A program made the position numbers and the translations under genes. The notes beneath the pieces were generated by a model that did not search any database, was not told the origin of the DNA, and saw only the letters and a program-made list of their open reading frames with translations. 64,000 nucleotides of DNA from Pithys albifrons albifrons (Eukaryota > Chordata > Aves > Passeriformes > Thamnophilidae). Below are positions 33,761 through 44,845 of the stretch, piece after piece. How positions within the stretch are numbered: the stretch's first letter is position 1; each line of letters begins with the position of its first letter. Location: NCBI RefSeq assembly GCF_047495875.1, contig NC_092479.1, positions 7,338,806 through 7,402,805 of the forward strand, given 5' to 3'.

Positions 33761-36336
33761 CCTCCCAAGCCCAGAGCAACACTCCCCCCTGACTCAAGCC
33801 AAGCTCCAAGGGAAGGCTCAGAGCACAGGCTGTGACTGGAGATGTGAGAGGGTCAGGAAATGCAGATTGAAACCGGCAAGGCATGGAAATAAATTTAGAA
33901 CGGATGGAAGAAGGGGGGAAAAAAAAGAATGCATGAAAGCTCTGCCTTCTTCTGCTCTGCATTTGATAGGAAGAGACACTTTAAACCCAAGGTAATAGGC
34001 AGGCAGCTCACAGCTCCTCACTGCTCTGCCATCCCCAGACACTGTGCCAGGAAGGGAAAATAAATAAAGTGAAAGGGCTTTCTAAAAATGGTGTTTGGGA
34101 TTTCCAGGCAGGAAAAGACATGTACTGGAGCTGCCCTTCTAGGGCAGAAATGAGGCCTGGACACAGAGACAGACTGGTTTGTGCTGACAGGAAAATGGCC
34201 CCCTCAAAATCCAAACTGGTGCTAAAAACAAGTTATTTAGAACAGGTCAAGCTCTTTGGCCTTTGCTCTGCGTAACATTCAGCCAGCTGGGATCTGGTGA
34301 GGATCTTCCCAGTGCAAAAATCAGAAAATCAGAGCATTCAGAGCAGAGAGGGGGATGAGAGGCTGGGCTGGGTAAGAGTAGGAGAGAGACAGTGGCCAGA
34401 GAGCACAGGAGAATGTGCCCAAAGAGCCAGGAGTGAAAAGGAAAGCCTCCAAAAAACAGGGGGGAGGAATTAGGTGGTGAAAGAACAAATCGTAGCAACA
34501 GCAGATGGAAAGAACTGAATCCAAAAATCCTTGCTGGGTATTTTGGGCACATCTCTGCTCAGAGAAAGCCTCTGGCTGATGCACAATGTCTGTCAGCTCT
34601 GCAAGAGAAGGGCACTGAGAGCCTCTCTGAGACTCTGTGGCTCCCACTCCCAGAACACTCCAGCCAAAGGGCTCAGCTTCCCAGGACCCTGGAGCTGAGG
34701 ATGCTGATGGCATCTCAGGCAGGCAGTATTTCTAGTTCCTTGGCATTCCTCCTGCCTTCCCATCCTAATTGCCTGTGGTCCTGGGGGATGAGCTGTGTGC
34801 CTAATGCTTTACACACAGCCCCAGTGCCAGCTGAGGGCTTGTACCAAGGACCTGCCCAGCACCTTCCCTTTCCCTGACCATGCTCTGCCTTCTCCCCTCC
34901 TGAGGGAGGGGCAGGTCCCTCCCCAGACCCCACACTGCAAGCAGGAGAACAAGCTCTGAACAACTAACACAGAACTGATGCATCATACTGAGCCAACAAG
35001 CTTCACCCCCACTAATCAAATGTTCAGCAGCTCATCCAGCCTTGCCCGAGCTCCTTCCTGGCCAATTCCCTCTGTTTGCTGGGCATGAAAAATTCTCCTT
35101 AAAGAGGGAGAATACAAGTGTTCCCCAGGCTCCACACACACCAGCCTGCTCTGAGAGAAGCACAGAGAGGAGCACTTTGGGTAGGAACATGCCAGGCTAA
35201 ACGACCCCAGCAAAACCAAGTCCACTGCCAACAAATCTTGGAGAAAGGATCCAAGGAGTAGGATCCAAGAAACTCTGCAGGGCACAGACATCTGCTGTTT
35301 TTTGCAGAAGATGTAGCAGTTTGGAGATGGGAAGTACTCCAGGCTGGAGTAGTTACAGTGGCACCTTTTAGTTGTACCCTTTCCTCTTCCAAGTCTTTTT
35401 ATAATGCTGAACTCAACAATCTTTTCAAACAAACCACCAGGCCCTGGCACTCCCTAATCCAAGTCTGAATCAATGTAGAAAGGATCTAGGAGACCAAAAC
35501 CATGAAACCAAATGGCTTCTCCAGCCTGTGGCTTGAGTCTACTTTTGGCAAGATGCCTCAGTTTTACCAATTTTTTCCATCAGATGAAGAAGCTGGAGCA
35601 AAGAGGTGAAGGGACCACTGTTTGGAGCCTGGTCCAAGAAAAGCCATATCCATTTGTCTGTGTGTGCATGCCACAAGTCACCTGCCTGCCTTGTCCTTAG
35701 TGTCATTAAACCTTCCAGCCTCTTTATGACCAGCAAAAATAGATAATAGTAATGTGATCAATGTCAGAACATCCCCATCTTCCCAAGTGTTCCCTGTTTC
35801 AGACCCATCCTCACACCTGGAAACTTAAAAACTCTCTCTATAGTTCTCACTATCAGGCAAGATCTCTGCATTCCTGTCTTTGCAAAAACATCAGCACTGC
35901 CCTGGTAAATAAAACTGGGTCATCAGAGTGGGTTTCCCCACTTTGCTTTGCCAGACATAATGGCTGAGGTGACTAATTATTCTTGCCCACAATGTTGCTG
36001 CACCTGAGAGCTGACCTGATCCCCACAGATCTCCTGATAGGAAACTGAAATGGAATTTTAACACCATGCCAAACAGTTCACATCCCCCTGCAGCACGTGT
36101 TATTACTTCTGCTCCTGGCAAAGGAGACACTGCAAATCTACCTACACTTTGCCTACCAATGTGAGGCAACTTCCTCCACTGCCTCATCCTCTGTCAGTGC
36201 CCACCTGAAGCAAGAACAGTTTGCACAGGACAGCTCCAACCAGGTCACTTCTGAGTGGGAGCAGAGGGATAGTGGACCCTCAGTGACACTCAGGTGACTG
36301 CAGACCTCTGGGGAGAAATAACGACCCTGTGAACTA

Positions 36337-36450
36337 AATCACAGAGAGGTTTGGGCTGGAAGGGACCTTAAAAATAATTTAGTTCTGATTACCTTGCCAT
36401 GGGACACACCCTCTACTAGACCAGGTTGCTCAGAGCTGCATCCAGACTGC
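36337..36450 (-). mobile_element. CR1 LINE 3'-end fragment
   Basis: Antisense CR1 3' end: ATCACAGAGAGGTTTGGGCT, GGAAGGGACCTTAAAAATAA, then GGGACACACCCTCTACTAGA and CCAGGTTGCTCAGAGCTGCA. 5'-truncated and diverged. Confidence 0.85.
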
Positions 36451-37994
36451 TACAAGTGGGTGCAGATAATCTTGCCACACACAACTTATCACATTATACT
36501 GCTCTTGAAACTGAGCCATTCAAAGGCCTTCCCAAGTGTTAAAATACAATCTGCTTTCAAATAAGAACCACTGTCACTGAGCCAGAAGGGAAACTGAGAC
36601 ACTGAGTGACTCCTGCACATCTCTTCCAAGGTCCCACAGGTATTTCTCTCAACATCAAAGGCAGGTTGTGCCCCTGTCTGTTCCTTCCTTCCCCTCATCT
36701 CACCAGCATTTCACTCTCCACCAATGCAACTCTTCACAGGGCTACTTGGAGAACTGAATCAAGATGAAAAGCAACGTTTTGTTCCAACAGTCAACTCCTT
36801 GCCTTCAAGTCTCTACCCCTCGACCTACTGAGCAACGTCTCTCCCCCCTTCCCAAACCATGCAACATTTCCTGGCCTAGCCCAGCTCCATTACCAACAGC
36901 ACCTGTCTGGCAGTGGCAAATCCCTCTGGGTCTGATCCATATCTAATCCATTTTCAGTTTGCCCCTCCTGAGAGCAGCACCTCCCCTAAGAAGCCTCCAC
37001 CCTTTCCTACGTGCCTTTGCAGCCAGGCCTCCGGCTGGCCTGGCACCTCTCCAGCCCACACAGCGCTGGAGAAGTTTTCCTGATGGCTGAAACCCATCGG
37101 ATCTCTGCATTCCTCCCAGGTCTGCCTGCAATCCACATGGATCAGGCTGCATTTTATGAGGTGGGTTAGCCAAAGTACACCCTGCAGGAGAAAGATTTAC
37201 CAGGTCTGTCCAGCCCCTGCACATCGCAAAGGCAGTGCTCGGACAGGAGGAAGGACAGACAGAATCTCCAAGGCTATAAATGAGGGAGAAAGACTCTGGA
37301 TTCAACACATATACACATGCTGTAGAACTGATACTGCAGCCTGCTCTGCACCCACTCCAACGTGGAAGCCAAAAAAAGTCTAAATACCAGAGTGTTTCAC
37401 GGCTTGTCCCATGATATCCAAAGCCTTTGCATCCCCATGGTCCTTTCCCGCCTCTGCCACCCCTGTCAGAAACGCACACAGCTTTAATTTAATTTCCCTC
37501 TGAAGTTCTTGATTGCAGAGGGAATGGCTTATGGCACAGAGCAAGATAAATGAGCTAGAATTTCCTGGGGGGGAGGGAGGGCGCAGGGAATATCAGCTTT
37601 CCAGCACTCCTAGCAGTGGTAAAGGCAAGCTGTGCCTCTGTTCCTTAAAAAAGAAAACTTCTCTTTTCTATTCCTTCCTAGAGTGTTTGTTCTCTCTCCT
37701 TATCTGGGGATGCTGCAAAATGCAAAGTTAAACACCTTAACTTGCTCTGTGCCAAAGAACAGGTTAGAGTGGGATGTGCTCTGGAGATCCAAGGCAGAAT
37801 TGGGATCATTCCAGCCCGACAGGTGTCACCTGGATGTGGTTGCACACGTGCACAAGCACAGATCGTCCCCCTTTCCATACAGACACCCTGACGTGGGGCA
37901 GGAGCATCCCCACCACTTCTGCACCTGCACAACACCCCACCTGGGCAAACCAACTCTGCCCAACCTCTGGGCACTGCCACCCTCACCCACAGAG

Positions 37995-38175
37995 TAACAG
38001 AATCATTAAGGTTGGAAAAGCCCTCTAAGATAACTGAGTCCAAGTATTAACCTGCCACTGCCGAGTTCGCCACTAAACCATCTCCCCAAGCGCTGCATCC
38101 ACAAGTGTTTTGAACATTTCCAGGGATGGTGACTCTACCACTTCCCAGGGCAGCCAGTTCCAGTGCTTGACCCGG
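37995..38175 (-). mobile_element. CR1 LINE 3'-end fragment next to SAMD11 exon
   Basis: Antisense CR1: TAACAGAATCATTAAGGTTG, GAAAAGCCCTCTAAGATAAC, CACTAAACCATCTCCCCAAG, CATTTCCAGGGATGGTGACT, TCCCAGGGCAGCCAGTTCCA, then GTGCTTGACC. It ends about 150 bp downstream of the exon at 38326-38476 and abuts the CpG island. Confidence 0.92.
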
Positions 38176-38325
38176 GCACTCCCTCCCCTCCCACAACCCC
38201 AGGGCACCCGTGCCAGCCTTCCCAGCCCGACCCCGAGGGTGCCACCGGTGCGAAGCCCCCGCGCCCCGCACCAAACCCCGCCCCGGGGCGGGGGGTGACC
38301 CGCGGCCGGGCCGTCCCCGCGGTAC

Positions 38326-38476
38326 CTCTCGGGGAAGTGGGTGTCCCTGTGCTGGGGGAGGCCCTGCTTCCTCCGCTGGCTGGAAGAGTTGCTGGCCGAG
38401 GGGATGTGCGCTTCCATCGCGCCGGGGTTCCGCGCCGCCGCCGCCGCTGCCACCTCTTGCCGCGCCCGGAGGAGAT
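38326..38476 (-). CDS. SAMD11: SAMD11 coding exon in CpG island (RQEVAAAA / QRRKQGL)
   Basis: A 151-nt exon, phase 1 in and phase 2 out, with acceptor CTCCATGCCAG and donor GAGAG/GTACCG. It encodes DLLRARQEVAAAAAARNP, then MEAHIPSASNSSSQRRKQ and ends QHRDTHFPER. Human reads DLLRVRQEVAAAALRG...EAHLPSS...QRRKQGLAQHRE. Six alanines in a row are coded mostly by GCG. The in-frame ATG at 38417-38415 sits in a strong Kozak setting (G at -3, G at +4). It could start a shorter, 493-residue isoform from a promoter in the same CpG island. Confidence 0.93.
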
Positions 38477-38883
38477 CTGGCATGGAGGGAGGAAGGGATG
38501 AGCTGCTTGCCCGGCATCGACCCCCACCACATCCCCACACCCCGTCCCGGCCCCGCAGATGGACGAGCAGAACCGCCCGCCCGCCCGTCCCCGCCGCTCC
38601 GGGGATGCTCCGGGCTCCCCGCGGGCGACAGCGCTGCCCCAGGGCTGCTCCCGGCCGTGCCCGCAGCCCCTCGGGCGACAGCTGCGCCCCAGCCGCCCGT
38701 GCCCGTGGCTGCCGGGGCTCGGGAAGAGGCCGCCCGGGCTGCCCCGGTACTCACACGGCGGAGCGGGCTCGGGCTCGGGCTCGGGGCGGGATCCGCCTCC
38801 GCCGCCGAGGGAGTTTGGCAGCGGAGGAAATTGTGCAACTACGGGAAGGAGGAGAGGGGGGTGGATTTGCTGTTTAATTGCTT

Positions 38884-38970
38884 TCCTGCCGGAGGGAAGG
38901 AGGGAGGGAAGGAGGGGAAAAAGGGAGAGAAGGAGGGATGGATGGATGCGAGGGGAGAAAAAAGGGGATT
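38884..38970. repeat. Polypurine GGAGGGAAGG-type tract
   Basis: About 85 nt of the plus strand are almost all G and A (GGAGGGAAGGAGGGAGGGAA and variants), ending in GATGGATGGATG. It lies in the upstream edge of the CpG island. Such tracts can form triplex or G-quadruplex DNA and often sit near promoters. Confidence 0.8.
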
Positions 38971-40699
38971 GAGGCTCTTCCCAAACAGCTGCACTGTTCT
39001 CTCTCCGCGGGCGCGAGCGGAGCCGCGGTGGCACCTGCCCAGCAGGACCCGACTCGCCGCCGAGCCCACTCCGCCCCTCGCAGTCCCCGCAGAGCTCCGC
39101 CGAGGTTATCGGGGCTCCCTCGGGGGCTGCAGCGTTTGCCGCAGGCAATGCTCTGTGCCTGAGACCCCCATCGGGGCAGCAGCACCCCCGAATCCACAGC
39201 CCAGCACCTCTGGCTGCCACAGAGCACAGTGGATGGGGGGCTACTGCCCTGGGGAGCCCCTTAATCCACACCTCACCCCTTCGTTCAGCTGCCTGGTGAA
39301 CACCCCTCTCAGCTCCCAGGTACAGTCTTATAGTGGGGCTGCAGCAATGTGAGCACCTAGAGCTGTTTTCCCAAGCATGGTGACCCTCCCGCAGTCCATG
39401 GACACACACCCCCTGGGGGAATGCTGTAGCCTCACCTGGGCAAGGGGTGAGGGCTGGCCCTGCAGGTCTGTACCTGCCTGGCACAGCTCTGCTGTAGGAA
39501 AGAGAAGAGCCAGGCAACGGAGCAGATGAGGATGGGGTACAGGAGTGGCCCCTCCCAGCCCTAAGGCACAACACCTCCATCAGGCATCAGGTGCAGGTCA
39601 GAAATGCACCCCTCATTAAACCTGCACTGCCCTGGTACCACTGCAGAACCAGTGACCTGTGTCACTCCACCTGTGACACCTGCCCAGTGACAGGTTAGAC
39701 ATTTGTACAGTCTCTCCAGGGCGGGTGTCAGGGCAGACAAGCTGCCCACACAGGTGCTGTGTGATGGATGGACAGTGCAGGCATGGCCAGAATCACCTCA
39801 GGCACAGGCTAAAGGGGAGCCCCAAGGAAGGGCAGGTGATGCAGGTACAGCTGATGTGCTGCTGCACTGGCCTTCTCAGGGAACAGCAAGGTCTTGTGAC
39901 ATGGACATTCATACCAGTTGCACTGACAGAGGTTTTTCCAGAGTGCCCTTCTCTCCCAGTTAAGCATCAGGAGTCCCTTACTCCCTGAATCTATATAAAA
40001 AAACCCCTATACACAACTTACATCCCACACTAAAACCTCTGCTGCTCTTCAAACAGTGCACAGGAAACTCATACCACACAAAAGCACACTTAGAGGAAAC
40101 CTCCCTCACATGCTCACTGTGTACCAGGCTGCAAAAGGAAACCAAAACACAGCTGGGGAGAGGAGCAGAGCAAGAGTTATCTCAGTGAACACTCCCTGGG
40201 CAGGATCACCTTGCATACCCAGATTGCAGAACTCTCCACATCCAGCAGCATATCCATCCTCTTCCCACAATGGATTTGTAACACCAGGTTATTACCCTAA
40301 GAGCACTACATGACCCTGCTAACAGTACACTTCCCACCTCCTTGCCTTCCTTTTTACCACCATCCTGTTTTCCTTCCCTTCCAGAAATCCCAGCTACCCA
40401 CATCCCTATCAGCACCAAGATGTGCCCAGCCCAGCTTGAGCTTCACCAGTCCCATCATCAAACATTTTGGTGATGGTCAGGGCTGAAGCCCCATGGTGGG
40501 GTGGAAACACACAGCTGCTGGTTTTGCTGGCAGTAAGGAGGGCACTGGTGTCTGAGTTTCCAGCCACACTCATGCACACACAATCCCTGTCCCCAGCTGA
40601 GGGGACAAAAATTAAAATGACATACAACCCCAAAACTGCAGAAACATGTGAAAAACAACGAAACACCAAACCCCATCAGATCACATAAAAAAGCCCAGA

Positions 40700-41450
40700 G
40701 AATGCGCCGAGCCGGGGACAGTGCACCTTGAAATGTTTATAAATTAATTATCTGAAAAACCCGGGTCACTCCTTATTGCCACAGTGCCTGTAATTTAGAA
40801 GTCTGGCGTGCAGCCAGTTCCAGGAGCTGCATTGATCCTGAATGACCGCAACAACCCCCTGCACACACCCCCTCTCCTGGCTGCTTTCCCCCCTCCTCCC
40901 CTCCCCTGCTCCCCCACCCCTCGCCCAGGCCCCCTCCCCACCGAGGAGCTGTTATTTACAATCCTGCACTCTGACAGTTGGGAAATCAGATTGATTGACA
41001 GTGGGACGCTGGCGGATGGAGGTTCCAGGCACAGAGACAGACTGAATTCAGAATGTGGGATGAATGCCACTGGGAGAACAGGGGCGGAGGAGGGGGGGCC
41101 GAAAAGCAATTAAAAAAAAAAGATTTCTAAATTATTAACATTTTTTAAATTATTAATGTTATTGGTGCCTCCATGTGAGCCCGCAGATAAACTGCGCTTT
41201 GTACTGGCACTAATAATTTATAGTCCAACCAGAGCCCTGTGGTGTGGAAACAATCCAAAAATACACCAAGTTTTGTCTTGTCAATGTTACACGAGCGAGT
41301 CTGTCTGTGCAGGCGCCGCTTCTCCCCCTGCCCACCAAAATCCCCAGCGTGACCCCTCACCTAACAAATGGTGCTGAGACAATTTAATCATAATCATAAA
41401 AATACGTCAGGCTCTTAATGTAATGAGCTACTCTGCTCGTTACATGGGGG
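40700..41450. promoter_or_regulatory. Candidate conserved element cluster
   Basis: Two AT-rich parts around a C-rich centre. The first has GAAATGTTTATAAATTAATT, ATTATCTG, CCTTATTGCC, CCTGTAATTTAG and TGCATTGATCCTGAATGACC. After the C-rich run come GCTGTTATTTACAATCC, CAGATTGATTGACAGTG, AGCAATTAAAAAAAAAAG, TTATTAATGTTATTGG, CACTAATAATTTATAG and TTTAATCATAATCATAAA. GATTGATTGACAG is a combined PBX/MEIS-like site (TGATTGACAG). The length and motif density suggest a developmental enhancer cluster. Confidence 0.42.
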
Positions 41451-43092
41451 AGAAGGGGGTGATGCCAACTGTTCTGCAGCACACACTGGTGGGGAGGGAC
41501 ACGGCCATGGGTCCAGCAGCCATCCAGTGCCAGGCTGGGTGGTCTATCGTGACTGTCACGACATTGGTGCACACAACATGTTTTGAGCTGTGTACACGCT
41601 CTGCTGTATTCAGCATGGCCTACACAGACCCGAATGTCACAGCTGAATATTCAACATGTGCATGTCTGCAAGTTGTCACCCTTTTGTGAACCATGTTACA
41701 CACTGTCCTCTCCTCCCTGCGTGTGTTCCACACGTGTACGTGTGAAACTCCAGCCCCCTGTATCCAGGTATGGTGTTTGCAAGAGCCCTGCAGCTCTGAA
41801 AATGCCTGGGACAGCTCAACACCACACACAGAGCATGTGCCACAGTCACCAGGCTGTGCCTCAGCACAGGTTTGTGCCGTGCCTTTGCTGATAAGCAAAT
41901 CCTTGCTGCACAGCATTGCCTTCCTGCCCCCAGAGAAGCCAATCAAATCAAACAGAGTGGAAAAGAAGACAGCCTCTTCATTAACCTAACAAGGAGCCCT
42001 GGGGATTTACACTGGAGACCAGAGATTCTCCTCCAGCTCTCACTGGATGATTTGCTGATGCTGCTTGTGCTCCTTCCCTGCCTCATCCAGGCAGGTACGT
42101 GCGAGCCCTGCACACCTTGGGCAGGGAGCAGCAGAGGGACAGATCCCTACATAGCATTGCTTTTGAGTGCTGCTTCCAGGACTGGAATAGCATCACCTCC
42201 TTCATCTCCCTGGCTTTGCCTGATCCAGAGAGCCAAGGTATTTCCCTCACCCCTGGCTCCTGCAGCAGAGGACTCTGTGCAAGGCACGGCTTAACTCAGG
42301 GTCAAGCTGAGCCAGTACCAGGGAGTTCTGCTCACCCCAGGAAAGGTGAGGTGGGCAGAGAAACCTGTGGAAGGATGCTCGTGGATCCTGCACCCTCTGC
42401 CAAGTGAATCCAAGGTAGATCCTGTAATTGCCTGGTGCCCCCTTTAGGCACAGTGCAGGACACGCTGGATTCAGCCAGCTCCTTCCACAGCCCAGGGAAA
42501 ACCTGCCAGCGAGCCTTCAATTCACACAGGACCCATCAGATCCCAGGACTGCAGGGCCCTTATCCCCTCTGCACACCACGCCTGCCCCAGGAGAAGGCAG
42601 CAACATCCTCTTGCCATTTCCATCACTAAATGGTAGGAGTGTCTGGCATTGTCTGCATCTCACACTCCTGCTGTGTTATGTCAATGCTCATTCCCCTTAC
42701 TCCACACTGTGACCCAAATAAGTCTTACACCAGAGATTCTGAATATTCAGATTGACACAAACCCTCAAACTAAAGGAAGGACCCCTCTCACCACCACTGC
42801 ACAACACACAGTAGTGATTCTGATGCTAATCTATTCCAGTAAAGAAAACCCTATCCCCACAGAGAGCTACAGAAGAAATCAGTATTTATAGACAGTCAAG
42901 GGGAGATGCCCTCATAGAGATGGTGGGAAAAAGAGTCTGTAGGACACTCTTTAGCACCACTTTTGTTCACTGAAAGATAAACACACAGCACTGCAGCCCA
43001 TCAATCCCCCTCAGGTGCACACAGGGGTTAGGAACATGTACAGACATCCCAAATGGCAACACAAGCCCTTCTCCCATCTGCAGATCCTGTAC

Positions 43093-43257
43093 CTCCGTGG
43101 CTGGGCACTGCCATGCTGTTGGCCAGCTGGTAGAGACGTTGCTGCTGCTGCTCTTCAAAGGTGCCGTGTTCATTCAGTGCTGACATCATGCGTCTGTAGT
43201 GCTCCTCCGGGGTCATCTGAGTCACCGAGTCCTCGAGCAGGGGCGTGTGGGAGTTTT
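43093..43257 (-). CDS. SAMD11: SAMD11 coding exon (EEHYRRMMSAL region)
   Basis: A 165-nt exon entering and leaving in phase 1. The acceptor is TTGTGCTCTGCAG after a T-tract and the donor is GGAG/GTACAG. It encodes ENSHTPLLEDSVTQ, then MTPEEHYRRMMSALNEHG, TFEEQQQQRLYQLA and ends PSHG. Human has APEDHYRRLVSALSEASTFEDPQRLYHLGLPSHD, so the alignment is clear. The EEHYRR segment is also shared with the paralogue SAMD7 (from memory). A short glutamine run (QQQQ) is a bird-side insertion relative to human. Confidence 0.93.
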
Positions 43258-44769
43258 CTGCAGAGCACAAAATTTGTTGGGTTTTTTTTTTTTTTCCAGA
43301 GAGAAATACAGTGGAAAATCACACAAGTGTAGAGACAGTGCAAAGGAAAGCAAAAGAGGGTAAAGGGATATTAGCACCATTTCCCACAACTCTCTAACGT
43401 ACCTACTGAGCCTGATGTACCAAGCTGCCAAATCAGCTGTCCTTGTGCCCAAGATGTACCACTGCATGTGGTTAAAACATACCTACAAGCTGCTGTATCT
43501 CCAGATATGGGCACCACTTGTACACAGAAAAGTCCAGAGCACCCAAAAAACTCGTCAAGGGTTTTTTTTCTTTCTCCTAAAGCACCAAGCATTGCACTGT
43601 AGTAACAACATTACCAGCAAACTCTGTACCCCCAAGGTGGCAAAGGGGACAGAGAGGATGGAAGAGTTCACCAAGTTCTCACCATTTCATCTCAGGGGAC
43701 ATGAGTTCTTTTTTCTGCTCCAACCTGGCCAGACATGCACCTCTTTCCCCCCACCTTTCTGAACACCCACGAGGACACAGTAAGGTGAGAGATGCTCATC
43801 ACCCAGCGCAGGTGATGCTGCCAGCAATGACATCCACCTGCCCAGCAATCAGAGGCAAGTCTCAGGAGCAGGTTGTTCCACATCTGTACGTGTGGCTGAG
43901 CACCCTGAGGCCATTAAAATCACACCCAGGCTGCCTCCCTCTGCATCTTCCCGGAATGACTGCAGAGCCCAGGAGGGAGGTGCTTTGAGGAAGGCCCTGC
44001 CTGCTCCCTGGGGCAGGAGGGATCCCAGTCTGACAGGCAGGGAGAGAAAACCACAGAGGCTTTCTGTTTACTGTAAGCACAAATCAGAGTAATTACCGCT
44101 CTCTGCCTTGGCTACTCCAACACTATTTTATCTTGGATCTTCCCCACAGGCAAAGCCTTTTCATTACTCAGAGAGGAACTCCCAGTAACAATCTGAGCAG
44201 GCAGAGGGGAAGGGAGAGAGCAGGATGGGCTCCCCCCATGCTGCAGTCACAAGACCACCACTGTGCTCAGTGAGTGACAAGACCACCCTACCGTGTGCCC
44301 CAGATTCGTGCTCCTTCATCCACCTCATTTCACTGCCAGAGTCCCTCAGGGACCGTGGCAGGTGATTCTGCTGCCAGACTCGCTCCAAATTCAAGGTGGT
44401 GGCTCTGAGCACATGCCACTCACTTCACACCAGGGTCAGCATTGTGATGGGTACACAGGCACTGGACATCCTGCTGGGAAAAGAACTGTGCATCTCTCCC
44501 AGGTGAGAGAAAGGCCCCTAAGCTGCCTATCAGAAAAGAGTCTGTGGCAGACAAAAACAGCCCAAGAGACAGACTGGCTGTAAAACGTGGCCCTGCCACA
44601 GCAGCTCAGGGACTGGGCCACTTCTGCCTTGGCCAGAACAAGAGGCCACTGGTGGCACGTGCTGTCTGGCACCAAACTCATGGCACAGCCAAGCACACAG
44701 GACTCAGGTTTTGGTAGATGGCAACCTTCACTTGTAGGGGAGCCATCCTCTCCCCAAAACACAGGAGGG

Positions 44770-44845
44770 AATAACAATAATAACAATAAAACCAACAGAA
44801 ACAATAATCATGATGATGATAATAATGATAGTAAATAATAATAAC
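44770..44845. repeat. Imperfect AAT/AAC/ATG trinucleotide tract
   Basis: Plus strand runs of AATAACAATAATAACAATAA, then AACAATAATCATGATGATG, ATAATAATGATAG and AATAATAATAACAG. An interrupted trinucleotide microsatellite. Confidence 0.85.

Larger units (their letters stand above)
30111..38325 (-). other. SAMD11 intron (8.2 kb)
   Basis: The longest fully contained intron of the gene. It holds a strong enhancer-like block (31480-31960), a 31-bp tandem repeat (32324-32420), a second conserved-looking block (33440-33760), and two minus-strand CR1 copies (36337-36450, 37995-38175). The remainder is plain intron. Confidence 0.8.
38180..39180 (-). promoter_or_regulatory. SAMD11: Intragenic CpG island, candidate internal SAMD11 promoter
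   Basis: About 1 kb with very dense CpGs surrounds the exon at 38326-38476 and extends upstream of it on the minus strand. A perfect minus-strand donor (GTGAGTAC) begins at 38754, after ...CGCTCCGCCGT, and is matched by no exon of the main frame. It could end an alternative first exon (about 38755-39000) that splices to the acceptor at 38476. GGGGCGGG at 38783-38790 is an Sp1-type box. The downstream exon carries an in-frame Kozak ATG (38417-38415). Together these suggest a second promoter; transcript data are needed. Confidence 0.5.
38477..43092 (-). other. SAMD11 intron (4.6 kb)
   Basis: Begins in the CpG island and includes a broad conserved-looking block at 40700-41450. The section 39200-40690 shows no gene or repeat. 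The section 41460-43090 is CA/TG-rich but holds no long microsatellite. Confidence 0.75.

Noticed and set aside
38135..39580. 481-aa minus-strand open frame (and a 380-aa plus-strand frame at 38210-39352)
   Set aside because: Both lie in a CpG-rich island where stop codons are rare, both are low-complexity Pro/Gly/Arg/Ala, and they overlap the true SAMD11 exon in different frames. The real exon is fixed by splice sites and similarity.
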